Origin: Trichomonas vaginalis G3
Lineage: Eukaryota; Parabasalia; Trichomonadida; Trichomonadidae
DNA: 64,000 nucleotides
Direction of reading: 5' to 3'
Assembly: GCF_026262505.1 (NCBI RefSeq)
Contig: NC_067204.1
Span: forward strand, 9,085,797 to 9,149,796
Below the pieces are notes generated by a model. It did no database searches. It had not been told where the DNA came from and saw only the letters and a program-made list of their open reading frames with translations. The position numbers and the translations under genes were made by a program. This document shows positions 30,440 through 40,423 of the stretch, piece by piece (within the stretch, counting starts at the first letter, position 1; each line of letters begins with the position of its first letter).

Positions 30440-31818
30440 GCATTCTATACCATGCGTAAACTGTCATGTAAGGTGGCATGTAGTCTTACTTTGTCCCGTT
30501 GTTTGCGTATATCCTGAAACGCGATGTGTATGGTTTCCTCCTCCCTCAGTGTTACTCCAGTAACAATTTATAGCAAACTTAACGTTGTCTTTAACATCAT
30601 ATCCTTTACCTTTTATCATTGCTGACCAATCCCAATATCTATGCTTATGCCAACCTGCTTGAGATGTACTTAAATCTATGTAGTGACTGTGTGCAGGTAA
30701 ATTTTCACCTGAAATCGTTTTACTTCCACCTGTTTCCTTTGAAGAGTTTGCACAATACAAAAACCTGTCGACTATTTGAGTCCAAGTTCCAAAACCAAGT
30801 ACTACTTCTGGTCTGGTAGAGTTCATTGACGTATAAATAGAGCCTATAGGATATAATGTTTGAAGTATTTCTGTCTTTAATGTTTGAAGCTCTGTTTTGT
30901 CTGCTTTCTTGTCTAACATTGCGGGTAGTTCATATGCTTCAAAGTTTCTGGCATGATCTTCGATATTCCTGCAACTCTTATCTAAATTGTTAAGAGTATC
31001 TTTTACGCTTGTACTCGGATTCTCTAAAGGTGCACTTGAACCAAGGTCAAAGTTCAGTATTATGTCGTCTGCTCTAACAGTTGTAAAACTTGTATGTGTA
31101 TGAGTCTTATTTGCTTTCTTCTCTAACTCATCGTTAACATAAGTTTTATCTGCTTTAAGGTCTAAACATCCTGAAACCCATCCTGTATCAGCTTTAGTTT
31201 TTAAAATCTTCGATGTCCATTCATGATACCATTCAGCCCTTTCTATAATTTCATTATCTTTTTCATCCACATATTCCTTATCTGCTTTCTTCTCTAACCT
31301 ACTAGCCACACAATCCTTATCCGCTTTCTTTTCAAGGCTAACGTTTAAGTCTGTTATTTCAGATATAGAATGTGTATGAGTCTTTTTAGAATATTCGTTT
31401 TCAGCTCTCGTCACTTCACTTGACATTTTATTGTCAACATATGTTTTGTCTGCTAGTTCAGGATGAGTATGTTCTTTTGTTGCATAAGCATTGTTAGCTC
31501 TTTCTTCTTCTTTTGCTATTGCATCGTCTACATATTCTTTGTCAGCTTTGTTGTCAACATCTGCTTTCAAAAGAAGTTCATTTATAGGTTTCTCGTTTAA
31601 AGTTCCTTTTGTTGGATTTATACAGACAGTATGGTTCTTATTGTCTTGAAACAGAAACTCATCTGTCATTGGGTTTAATGTCAGTTTTAAGTTTCCTTCT
31701 TTCAATGACTCAGATATCTTAGAATAGTTTGAAAAGTTTTTGTGTTCTTATTTAGAGCTTGCACAATGAGTTGTCGGTTGTGTTGTATTTCTCTCATGGA
31801 AGCAATATCTTTCGACAT
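30440..31818 (-). pseudogene. Phage-collar-like fibre protein gene (Maverick copy 1)
   Basis: About 455 codons starting MSKDIASMREIQHNRQLI. A long region of repeated KADK.YVD / TYVNDELEKKA coiled-coil or triple-helix repeats with several TH(T)HTS segments leads to a C-terminal globular domain. That domain has the phage tail-collar signature PIGSIYTSMNSTRPEVVLGF, then WTQIVDRFLYC, GGSKTISGENLPAHSHY and GGNHTHR. Such proteins form receptor-binding trimers in bacteriophages. About two breaks. Convergent with the integrase and divergent from protein B. Confidence 0.75.
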
Positions 31819-31836
31819 TTTTATTCTAGATAAAAT
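31819..31836. promoter_or_regulatory. Compact bidirectional promoter-like spacer
   Basis: TTTTTATTCTAGATAAAAT separates the fibre gene and protein B starts. It is nearly identical to the 16782-16799 spacer and is conserved in copy 2 (62799-62816). Confidence 0.5.
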
Positions 31837-32684
31837 ATGCTTCCAATAGAAAAAGAAAATTCAAGAGTTGCTACAACTAAACCATTAGATGAACTTTTTA
31901 CTAATGTCGGTCAAAAGTTTGAGACAGAGACCGTAAAGCATGAAGGCTATCGTTTTGACTACCCATTAAGATGGCTAAGAGACCCATCTGTCACAAAAGC
32001 TATTGGCTTTCGTAGAATGAGTTGTGTCTGTAGAAGATAAAAGTTTTCCATTTATTGTAAGGTTTCATATAGATTATATATCTGAAGGGAAACGAAAAAT
32101 GTGGGAAGAAATTGAGCTAATACAAGTTGACCTTTCATCTTCTCTACAGACTGCGTTAAAAAATATAGAAGATAAAATAAATTCATGTTATGCAAAATAT
32201 GCTGATGAATATGCAAATACCGAGAGCACACTTTATGTGAGAATTGTATATGAACAAACAAAATTCACAAGTGTCATTTCAAATCTACGAAAACAATCCA
32301 AATAAAGACGAACAAATATATACAGAATTCACTGCAATGTCATGGTATTATTTGCAAAGAATGTTAAATCAGAAAGTCGAACTTCCTTTAGCAAATATTT
32401 ACAGTCGATATGCAAGAGATGAACCATATTTATTTAAAGATGTTTTCGACCCAGCTGCTATTATTGTTCATGCTTCATTTTCTGGCGCCCAAAACTCTTT
32501 CTTATGCTTGGCAAATGACTTTTACGAAAAACCTACAAAGTTATACGAACCACCAAGTGGAAGTATTTCAGACTTTCAAGTATGGTTTACTACAGATGGA
32601 AGAAAAAGAATAATTCCATTATACCATGCGTTTTACTTAGAACTTAGTTTCATATACAACTACTATCGAACGGTAAAAATATAA
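31837..32684 (+). pseudogene. Maverick structural-like protein B (copy 1, broken)
   Basis: Starts MLPIEKENSRVATTKPLDEL and ends with DFQVWFTTDGRKR..HAFYLELSFIYNYYRT. The ends match protein A (27010-27865) and the copy 2 version (62817-63663). The middle, about 32010-32430, differs strongly from copy 2. About two breaks. No enzymatic motif. Linked head-to-head with the fibre gene, so a joint role in attachment is plausible. Confidence 0.6.
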
Positions 32685-32688
32685 TTTT

Positions 32689-32931
32689 TTAATACGGTTG
32701 AGGTGTTGGATTTGGTTGCCAACTAGACTGTGGTGCAGGTTCAGGCTGTTGTATAACGGGAGCTTGTTCTTCTGGTTCAGGGTCTTTAGGTATAATACCA
32801 ACGAACTGACCTACCCTTTTACCAATATTTTTGACACCGTTCCAAATTCCTCTTCCGACAGATTTTATTCCATTCCATATACCTCTTCCAACATTTCGAA
32901 AGAAGTTTCCTATCTTACTGAAGAAACCCAT
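32689..32931 (-). CDS. Amphipathic-repeat Maverick protein, 80 residues
   Basis: Open frame starting MGFFSKIGNFFRNVGRGIW. It contains a tandem duplicated amphipathic motif GRGIWNGIKSV / GRGIWNGVKNI followed by GKRVGQFVG and a Pro/Gln-rich tail. The glycine-spaced Trp/Ile/Lys helices look membrane-active, as in lytic minor capsid proteins (inference). Copy 2 has a broken homologue. Convergent with protein B, four bases apart. Confidence 0.6.
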   Translation of the reverse strand: MGFFSKIGNFFRNVGRGIWNGIKSVGRGIWNGVKNIGKRVGQFVGIIPKDPEPEEQAPVIQQPEPAPQSSWQPNPTPQPY

Positions 32932-32949
32932 TTTACTATATGTAAAAAT

Positions 32950-33312
32950 CTAATGTCCGCCTAGTCTCTTACGTTTCCTGTTGAGTTCCATAGCATTCTT
33001 TAACTGGAGCTCATACATTCTGTTTCTCCTCTGGTAGAAAACATATTCTGGGTCAACTCCTGTGTTCGCGTCATCTGCATAAAGTTGTTTATATCCCACT
33101 TCAGGGTTTGTATAAAACTCTTTCCATCTCATATTTGCATACCATGGTGGCAAACCTAACGCAGCGTCATTTGACATGGCAGTTTGCATTTGTACATCTG
33201 TTGGCACTTGACCATAGTTTGCCATTGCAGTTTGTATTCTAACTTCATTTGGAATATTCTCTGGGTTTGGTTGTCCAGGTTGCTGTGCATTCGCTAAGTT
33301 CTGTGCGTCCAT
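32950..33312 (-). CDS. Unknown Maverick protein with basic tail, 120 residues
   Basis: Open frame starting MDAQNLANAQQPGQPNPENI. It has two short repeats (RIQTAMANYGQVP and QMQTAMSNDAALG), an aromatic segment PPWYANMRWKEFYTNPEVGY, and ends NRKRKRLGGH, a likely nuclear or nucleic-acid-binding signal. Unrecognised. Its copy 2 homologue leaves the window at the right edge. Confidence 0.6.
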   Translation of the reverse strand: MDAQNLANAQQPGQPNPENIPNEVRIQTAMANYGQVPTDVQMQTAMSNDAALGLPPWYANMRWKEFYTNPEVGYKQLYADDANTGVDPEYVFYQRRNRMYELQLKNAMELNRKRKRLGGH

Positions 33313-33335
33313 TTAATATTAGATAAAAATATCTC

Positions 33336-33467
33336 TTACGAGTACATATGCTGAACATTTGCAGGCATTGGTTCATCTTCATATTCTCTGTACTTTTCTG
33401 CCACGTCAAATAAATAAATGACACAATGGAAAAAACCTAAAACAAGTAGTCCTATTTCAAACCACAT
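33336..33467 (-). CDS. Small single-pass membrane protein, 43 residues
   Basis: Open 43-codon frame starting MWFEIGLLVLGFFHCVIYLF, a single hydrophobic segment, followed by a charged tail EKYREYEDEPMP. It overlaps the 3' end of the methyltransferase gene by 16 bases and is preceded by tightly spaced co-directional genes. Size and layout recall small virion or membrane proteins. Function unknown. Confidence 0.5.
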   Translation of the reverse strand: MWFEIGLLVLGFFHCVIYLFDVAEKYREYEDEPMPANVQHMYS

Positions 33468-34435
33468 TTACTTACTAATAAAATTTCTTTGTTATGACAC
33501 TTTCTCCGGTTTATAGGACCTCTCTCATATTCTATCTTGTCATATCTAAACTCATAGTCATGTATGTCCTCTAACCATCTCATAACGGTTTCCAAACCAC
33601 TTTTATCGGATGTAAAGTAAAAGCATGGATGGTTATGTAAAACGTCTAAAGTTTCTAAAGAGTCTCTCAAAGTCCAGTCTACTTGGTATTGAAAATCCCA
33701 TGTGTTATAGAACGGCGGGTCCACTATAAAGAAAACATTTTCCTTGTCTTTATATTTTTCATACAACTCTGTCCAATAACATCTCACAAACTCTATACCC
33801 TCAATATATTTTTCTATGTCCTCTTTGAAAACATTTGTATAGTTAAGATATAAAACTTTTGACATAAGTGTTTCAATGTCATGAACTCTTATAGAACCAC
33901 TATATAATAGTCTAGCAGATATACTATCCCAGTCTATATATTCTGCTTTTTTCAAAACCTCTCTCACAATATTTTTGTTATCTAATGGTATACGTTCCAT
34001 CTTACCTATAGGTATCTTTTCTTTTAACTCTTTCAATATATTGTTTGTGTCTGGAATATGTTTGAGACGGTCCATATAGTTGTCGAAGTCATTGCATATA
34101 ATCTTTGAGTCTGGGAATATTGTATGGCACAAATGGGATATATAGAAACTTCCACCGAACAAATCTACAAATGTTAGACCATTCGGTAGTTTCTTAAGTT
34201 CTCTCAATATAATATCTTTACATTTACTCTTATTTCCAAAGAACGGTAACGGAGGTTTGTAAAATTCATTTATATATAATAATAAAATGTTTTTTCCTGA
34301 AAAGTGACAGAAAAGTGACAAAACATGAAAACATATATAATTTGTGAAAAGTGAAACATTATATAATGTTTTCGACCCAGAAGAAGGCTTCTTCCCAGAA
34401 GCAATGGAGGAAGAAGAAGAGTCCTCCGAATTCAC
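33452..34435 (-). CDS. Dam/D12-class DNA adenine methyltransferase
   Basis: Open frame of up to 327 residues. The catalytic part begins near PPLPFFGNKSKCKDII, followed by the AdoMet-binding FVDLFGGSF and the class motif DPPFYNT (a DPPY-type box), with CNDFDNYM between them as in Dam enzymes. It transfers methyl groups to adenine N6. The first ATG (34435) gives a Ser-rich N-terminus of doubtful reality, and no other ATG precedes the conserved core. Last gene before the right terminal repeat of copy 1. It may protect or mark element DNA (inference). Confidence 0.75.
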   Translation of the reverse strand: MNSEDSSSSSIASGKKPSSGSKTLYNVSLFTNYICFHVLSLFCHFSGKNILLLYINEFYKPPLPFFGNKSKCKDIILRELKKLPNGLTFVDLFGGSFYISHLCHTIFPDSKIICNDFDNYMDRLKHIPDTNNILKELKEKIPIGKMERIPLDNKNIVREVLKKAEYIDWDSISARLLYSGSIRVHDIETLMSKVLYLNYTNVFKEDIEKYIEGIEFVRCYWTELYEKYKDKENVFFIVDPPFYNTWDFQYQVDWTLRDSLETLDVLHNHPCFYFTSDKSGLETVMRWLEDIHDYEFRYDKIEYERGPINRRKCHNKEILLVSKCGLK

Positions 34436-34474
34436 ACCAGAAGACTAACAATTTTCCGAATAAAAACTTCATTT

Positions 34475-34534
34475 ATACTAAACATCTTCGGGGCTAGAGG
34501 GCACGAAGTGCCTGGAAGCCCCACTACCTTTTTT
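34475..34534 (-). repeat. Right terminal inverted repeat, Maverick copy 1
   Basis: Reverse complement of 11208-11272 with few differences, ending in CTACCTTTTTT. Followed directly by ATATT, the candidate target duplication. Confidence 0.9.
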
Positions 34535-35722
34535 ATATTCATAAAGATTTTCCAAAAATATGATACCGCAAAATTAAAAAAGTGACGTCTTGAGTGGAGT
34601 CAAAGGTCGAAATTGCTAGCTAAATGTTTTTTTAGCGAAATTGCGTATTGTACGTTTTTTTCGCAAAACGAAACCCTTATTTCGAATTTAGGATTAGAAA
34701 ATCTTATAACTGTTTTGTAATTTGATTGTAATATAACCAAAAAGATTATTTTACAAAAATATGAGTATTTAAATACGAAATATATTATTCATGGATCAAA
34801 TTCCAAATTGATTCTTATTAAAATAATTCTTGGGGATAATACAATTTATTGATATAATGAAAAAAGAAAAAATAAGATGTATTCGGATTCGAACCTGGTT
34901 TTTCTGACCCCAAAAATAAAGCAGGTTAGCAAATGAACCACATAATTATTTCATACGATTTTTATTTTTAGCTATAAGATTTTTCCCCAAACTTGCTTAT
35001 CTGCAAATATACCTTCAGCTTCATAATTGATCAAAGCTTACAAGGTCAAAGAGTAGCTTAATACTGCACATTTCAATATACTGTTTACTTCATTTTCAAA
35101 TATTATTACATATTGTTCAATTAACGATTTTTTCACAGATGACTTTACTAACAAAACTGACCCATTCGTATCGCTCATTACCAACTTACAAAGTCGAAAA
35201 CACAAGTTTCTGCGTCCACAGAGCATATGATTTAATAACGGATATCATTTTTAAATAAATGTGTATCTATTAACGAGCATTTTCATTAAATCTCATACAA
35301 CAGAGAAAGAATACGAGTCTAATATGGTCAGAGAGACTTGTGTCAGATTTTGAATTTTGTAGATTTCAACACAGTATCTCAATTTTGCATACCAAGATAT
35401 GCGCCTCTACAAATTCTTTTCATATCCGCTCCGACTTCAAGCGTAAATACTTCCCATCTCTTACAATCATTACTTTTTTCGAACTCCCTAAAATTTTTTT
35501 AAAAAATTTTTATTTTTTGACACTTTGCAAAATCTTAATATACATAGTATATAGACGCTATGTTTTTGCAAGTTTTTTTGCCAAAGTGTTCAAAATTGTG
35601 GGAATTTTGCGGTTAAAAATAAGACCCAAAATGATTTTAAGACCCACTTTTCCGTATACTGTAAATTTTGATTTCTCGAATCAGTAAAGGAAAAAATGCA
35701 ATAAGCGCAATCCTAGTTAGTT
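34535..35722. other. Host spacer between the two Mavericks
   Basis: About 1.2 kb, AT-rich, with no supported protein gene. It contains a tRNA-like B-box on the minus strand (34870-34945). Short open frames at 35038-35226 and 35340-35687 lack protein-like character. Confidence 0.5.
34870..34945 (-). tRNA. tRNA-like sequence, degenerate
   Basis: On the minus strand, GGTTCGAATCC is a good T-arm/B-box, and outer sequences TGTGGTT and GAATACA can pair in part as an acceptor stem. No convincing D-arm or anticodon stem is visible, and the length is about 65 nt. It may be a decayed tRNA or a chance B-box. Confidence 0.25.
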
Positions 35723-35860
35723 AAAAAAAAAAAAAAAAGGTAGTGGGGCTTCCAGGGGCTGCGCCCCTTCTAGCCCCTAAGAAATTTTGCCCAAGACCCA
35801 AGAGGAGGACCGAACCCCAGCCGACCAGCCGTTGACTTTTTTGTAGAGCACTCAAAATAG
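35723..35860 (+). repeat. Left terminal repeat and subterminal segment, Maverick copy 2
   Basis: Begins like the copy 1 terminus, but the small palindrome is GGGGCTGCGCCCC instead of GGCACTTCGTGCC. About 80 bases (35780-35858) rich in G+C have no match in copy 1. From AGTATAACTTTGTCC onward the two copies align again. Confidence 0.75.
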
Positions 35861-36141
35861 TATAACTTTGTCCGGACAAGTAAGGGTCTATCGTCGCTAC
35901 AGGAAAAGTTACGGGCGTTCCAAGGAAGTATACTTTGAGAAGCCTTTCCCCCTTATAGAATGAGATAGGACGGTTATTTTACAAAACTGACAACACTTTG
36001 ACAGAGTAGTTTTTTGTGCTGAACAAAAGTGTCATATAAACATCTGTCAAAAACCGTTTTTTACTTCACTTAAAATGCCACGTAAGCTACGTAAGAATAT
36101 ACGTAAGAGGAAGGGAGCATTGATCTTATATACGAAAAAAA

Positions 36142-36166
36142 GAGATCTGACATTGTGTCAGATCTC
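36142..36166. repeat. Left-end hairpin of element 1
   Basis: GAGATCTGACA, loop TTG, TGTCAGATCTC: 11-bp perfect stem with a 3-base loop just inside the terminal repeat. Element 2 has a similar hairpin at the same place (61311-61337). Confidence 0.9.
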
Positions 36167-36220
36167 AGTAAAAGTGACATTTACATGTCAAAAAAATAGA
36201 ATGAGTTTAAGTAATTAAAA

Positions 36221-36950
36221 TTGAGGGTGAGAGTAGTATTGTATGAAATAATATCTCTCACCCTCCAATTCATTCTATGGCGCCGAAAAAATTTTGGTGA
36301 AATGCGACCACATTTCACCAAAATTTCTCGGCGCCATATAGAGAACTAGAGCCTGTGAGGTACTGATACTATCCATGTACCTCGCAGGCTCTAGTTCCAA
36401 GCCAAAATGGCTAAAAATTGCCCGCAATTGTTCACATTGCGGGCAATTTTTAGCCATTTTGGCTGGGAATTGGAGGGTGAGAGTAGTATTGTATGAAATA
36501 ATATCTCTCACCCTCCAATTCATCCTATGGCGCCGAAAAAATTTTGGTGAAATGCGACCACATTTCACCAAAATTTCTCGGCGCCATATAGAGAACTAGA
36601 GCCTGTGAGGTACTGATACTATCCATGTACCTCGCAGGCTCTAGTTCCAAGCCAAAATGGCTAAAAATTGCCCGCAATTGTTCACATTGCGGGCAATTTT
36701 TAGCCATTTTGGCTGGGAATTGGAGGGTGAGAGTAGTATTGTATGAAATAATATCTCTCACCCTCCAATTCATCCTATGGCGCCGAAAAAATTTTGGTGA
36801 AATGCGACCACATTTCACCAAAATTTCTCGGCGCCATATAGAGAACTAGAGCCTGTGAGGTACTGATACTATCCATGTACCTCGCAGGCTCTAGTTCCAA
36901 GCCAAAATGGCTAAAAATTGCCCGCAATTGTTCACATTCCCATCTTTTGT
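36221..36950. repeat. Three tandem 250-bp units of four hairpins each
   Basis: Period exactly 250 bases (units start at about 36221, 36471 and 36721). In the second unit the hairpins are A 36468-36520 (GGAGGGTGAGAG stem), B 36526-36588 (TATGGCGCCGA stem), C 36591-36647 (AGAGCCTGTGAGGTACTGA stem) and D 36651-36713 (GCCAAAATGGCTAAAAATTG stem). The stems are 20-28 bp and nearly perfect. The third unit is cut inside hairpin D. Confidence 0.9.
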
Positions 36951-38324
36951 TGGTAAGACGAAGAATATGAAATAAATTATGAAGAAGATAATGATGAATA
37001 AAATATCACTTTTTATATTTTTGACACGTAAAGTTGTCACTTTTCTGTCAAACCGTTTTTATCGTTTTCGTATATAACATTGAAACATCCAATAGTAAAA
37101 CTGACACCACAACAACAGTTGCAACAACAAATGATGAATGACCCCACTATGTTGCAACAAATGTCAAGCAACCCTATGCTTTTAAACCGAGTTATTGGTG
37201 CACAGAGTGGAGGTTTAAGAGCGGCACTTTTAGCGAAAATGGCAGGCTATGGTGGAGCTGCAGACGGAACAGCTTATAACCCTCAAAGTCAAATGAATTT
37301 GAGTTCACTCAAAAATCAAATAACAGATGTCAAAAAGTCAAACATAGACATACAGAAACAAATAAGTGAAAACGAAAAGAAACTAGAATATGACAGACAC
37401 ACAAAGAAACTCAATGAGTTAAACGTAGAGAAAAAGAAGAAAGAAGAACAACTGAAAGAACTAAGTACAGAGGAATATGCGAAAAAAGTGTCAGAAAAAG
37501 CAGCAGAAGTAGCAAAAATGGAACAAGATGTTATAAATTTGAAAAACCATACTACTCAATATAAAGTACTGAAAGATGAAGAAATAAAACAAAAAGCCCT
37601 GAAGACATATATGGATAGCGATGAGTATAAAAAAGAAGTTGAAGCAAATGTAAAGGCAGAAAAACTTTTACAGTTGCAAAACCAAACCGTACAGTATGAA
37701 AACTTAGCACAAGAAAGTAAAAATAACGACGCAGCCATGCAAAAGGCAATGAAAAGCGCAGAATATATAAAAGCTAATAATGACTGGTTAGATGCCCAAG
37801 CCAACGCCAAAGCAGCCCAACTTATAGGGTCAATAAGGACAAAAATACAAGCGGATGAAGACAGTTCAAATGAAGCTTTAATGAATGCTGACTTTAAGAA
37901 CGCCTTCGAAGCTCTTCATAGTAAGGTGAAAACTAGTGAACGACTTCTCATCTGGAAAGAAACTGAAGTCTGAAGGTTTCGACAAAGAGTTAAGAGAAGT
38001 AGCACAAAAATATGACGAAAATAACAGATGCAGCAACGAGACAGGCAGTTCAAAGTGCCTATGACGCCGTTAGAGCAACTGTTGTGGAAAGTCAAGAAAA
38101 AGAGTTACAACAGACCAAAACAGACCTAGTAAATGCTTTCTTAAAAACGAAAAGTCAGGTAGGACATTATGCTGCAGATGGAACATATGTGCCAGCTGGT
38201 GGAACTTATATACCACCAAACCCTCCAAGAGAAGCACCTGCACCAGGACTACCTAAAACATTTACATCGTCACATGGACACAGACACAGGCATGCACCAA
38301 AACCAACACAACAACCAACACAAC

Positions 38325-38462
38325 AACCAACAGTTCAAAACACTGCACAGCAACCAACAGTTCAAAATCCAGCACCACAACCAACAGTTCAAAACACTGC
38401 ACCACAACCAACAGTTCAAAACACTGCACCACAACCAACAGTTCAAAACACTGCACAGCAAC
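38325..38462 (+). repeat. 27-bp tandem repeat, Maverick copy 2
   Basis: In-frame repeat encoding PTVQNTAPQ-type units; five copies with Q/P variants different in order from copy 1. Confidence 0.85.
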
Positions 38463-40423
38463 AACCACAAACAGAGCAAGGACATAAAAGAAGTAGAGAA
38501 CAAGGAAACCAAGAATTCTTAAAAATGCTTAAGGAAAATTATGGTTACCCAGATACTCTTGACTTTAGTGACAGATATAAAGAAGCTATTAGAAAGTTCA
38601 AGGAAGGAAATACTGACCCGAACCTATTTAGCTTTATGGTTCAGCACCAAATGGGATATAATTTCAAACCTGGAAAATACAAGCTCGCTAAGGGATATGA
38701 TTTAATAGCATATCATCCAAATGACATGGATGAATTTACTCCGAGATATTTGGTGTCAGAGCTAAATGATAATTCAACTCTCTTCATGAAGCGCGTAAAA
38801 AATAGAGACGGAACGAAAGAAGAAAGGTTTATGAGTCCGGATGACTTAGATAGGGAACTTTTTAAAAACGGTCTCGGAATATATGAAATGCCAGCAGATG
38901 AGGTACAAGAAACTCCACAGGAAGAAGTTCAGATACAACCAGACATGGAAGAATAGTTCAGCAACAACAGCTAGAAGAGCCTGAAGGAAACAAACAAGTC
39001 CCTCCTTTGGAAACTAACTTCACAGAACTAGATGAAGATTTGGAACAGCCGAAAAATCTTGACCCTCAACAAGTGTATGCGGGAATATGGAATCTTTCCA
39101 AGAGTCTAAGAAAAATTCGGCTGACATAGTAGAAGAATATCGAAAAATGTTCGCCGACATACAAAAGACTCCAACATCAGATGAAAATATTCAGCATAGA
39201 ATGGAAGAACTGAAAGAAAGTGTACGCAAATACAACAATCCTTTTTACTTACGACCATATAACGTTCAATCTTTGGCTGAACTCGGTGAAAATAAAAGGT
39301 TAAATTTCACCAAAACATATAGAAATGAAACATTGTTTAAAGTTCATTCAGAACCTAACCAATATGGAAACAAACCTACTTTTGTTTCTGCAGACTATGG
39401 AACTACAATGAGATGGGGTCATAAAGCTAATCCGGATAGGTGGTTCATAAACTTACAACCACAATTCCAAGAAGTTGTAGACGCAATGGAAGTGAATGGT
39501 GAACCAGATATAGCTGGTATTTTCAGCGCGGCTTTAATGCCATTGAAAGATATGAAACATGCAGATATTTTGAACCAGTATGAAATGAACATGGCTGATG
39601 GAAATATAACACCTGACGTTCTAGAACATTTATCTCAAAGAACTACACAGAACCATAGAGATGGTATATTTGGTGAAGAGTTTAGAAAGAAAGTTAGGGA
39701 GATAGAAGGAAGAGAACCTATTGTACATGACCTTGCAAACGAAAGTTTACAAAATGTCATAAAAACTTACTTTGCAGACAATGAACCGAGAAGGGATGAA
39801 TATTTAAGAAAACTCAAATGGACAGTACCAAATGAAATGTTAGTATTGAAAAACATGTTCCATGACAAAATAAAACCAACTACAGAAATAAATGACGCAA
39901 GACTGAAACGTTGGGTAAAAGCTTTCCCATTCACAAAAGATATTATTGGTAACATGGAAAGAAAACCAGAATGGCTACAAAAACATATATTTGGAAACGA
40001 GCTTATTCCATATGGACAAGCTCTGTTTGAAGAGCTTGAACCGGAAACTCAGGAAAGAGTCATGCAAACAATACGCGAAGACTCAAATACAAACTATGAC
40101 AAAATCTTTCTAGGATATAGGTTACCTGAGATGGGCGACCAGAGCCAAAGGCAAAAAGGACATGGGAAATTTACAACATACTAGGTGAACATGAGGCAAA
40201 GATGCAACAACTTGAAGCAGAGGGCAAGTTACCAAAAGCGACACCAAAGAAGAAGAGTAGAACAAAGTGAAAGTAGTGAAGAAGTAACTTCATCTAGTGA
40301 AAGTAGTGGCAATGAAGGAAAAAGAAGAGTTAAAAACTCAGTCAGGAAGAAAGTAAAGCTTGGTCCGAGTGGGTTCTATTATGACACATAAATCCAACTA
40401 TTCTATATTTTTACCCATATGAA

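Larger units (their letters stand above)
11208..34534 (+). mobile_element. Maverick/Polinton copy 1, whole length, broken
   Basis: A 23.3 kb virus-like element bounded by inverted terminal repeats (11208-11272 and 34475-34534), with ATATT on both sides. It carries capsid, packaging ATPase and retroviral-type integrase genes, which defines a Maverick/Polinton. Many genes are open, while several of the large ones are broken, with of the order of two dozen breaks in all. It is nearly identical in shared genes to copy 2, so both are young insertions or products of one lineage. The host and MULE genes alongside are intact, so the breaks look like real decay rather than poor sequence. No polymerase B gene was recognised. 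Confidence 0.9.
36124..37079. mobile_element. Hairpin-array element 1 (non-coding, in Maverick copy 2)
   Basis: 956-bp insertion absent from the same site in copy 1. Flanked by TTGA at 36120-36123 and 37080-37083 (4-bp target duplication; copy 1 has a single TTGA). The left end TCTTATATACGAAAA and the inverse of the right end TGTTATATACGAAAA form a 15-bp terminal repeat. No protein-coding frame makes sense. The interior is a terminal hairpin (36142-36166) and three 250-bp tandem units, each made of four hairpins, then a unique right flank. Confidence 0.85.
36075..40391 (+). pseudogene. Long coiled-coil / PQ-repeat protein gene (Maverick copy 2, broken)
   Basis: Counterpart of 11484-14834, split near its 5' end by the hairpin-array insertion 36124-37079. 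The rest (37080-40391) is nearly identical to copy 1 and carries about four breaks, plus its own version of the 27-bp PTVQNTAPQ repeat (38325-38462). Function as proposed for copy 1. Confidence 0.65.

Noticed and set aside
34367-34500. Short acidic or basic plus-strand frames beside the right terminal repeat
   Set aside because: Purine-rich DNA gives plausible-looking peptides in two plus frames and one minus frame, with no clear start and no way to choose.
11208-34534. Polymerase B or adenain protease gene
   Set aside because: Expected for a Maverick, but I found no stretch with the relevant motifs; reported as a notable absence rather than a feature.
36275-36849. Pairs of 74-98 codon frames repeated in the hairpin array
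   Set aside because: They are readings through 250-bp hairpin units and are duplicated exactly with them; palindromes give mirror frames on both strands.
36221-36950. CRISPR-like array
   Set aside because: The repeated units are hairpins of different sequence in tandem 250-bp blocks, with no constant 25-40 bp repeats separated by unique spacers, and the host is a eukaryote.
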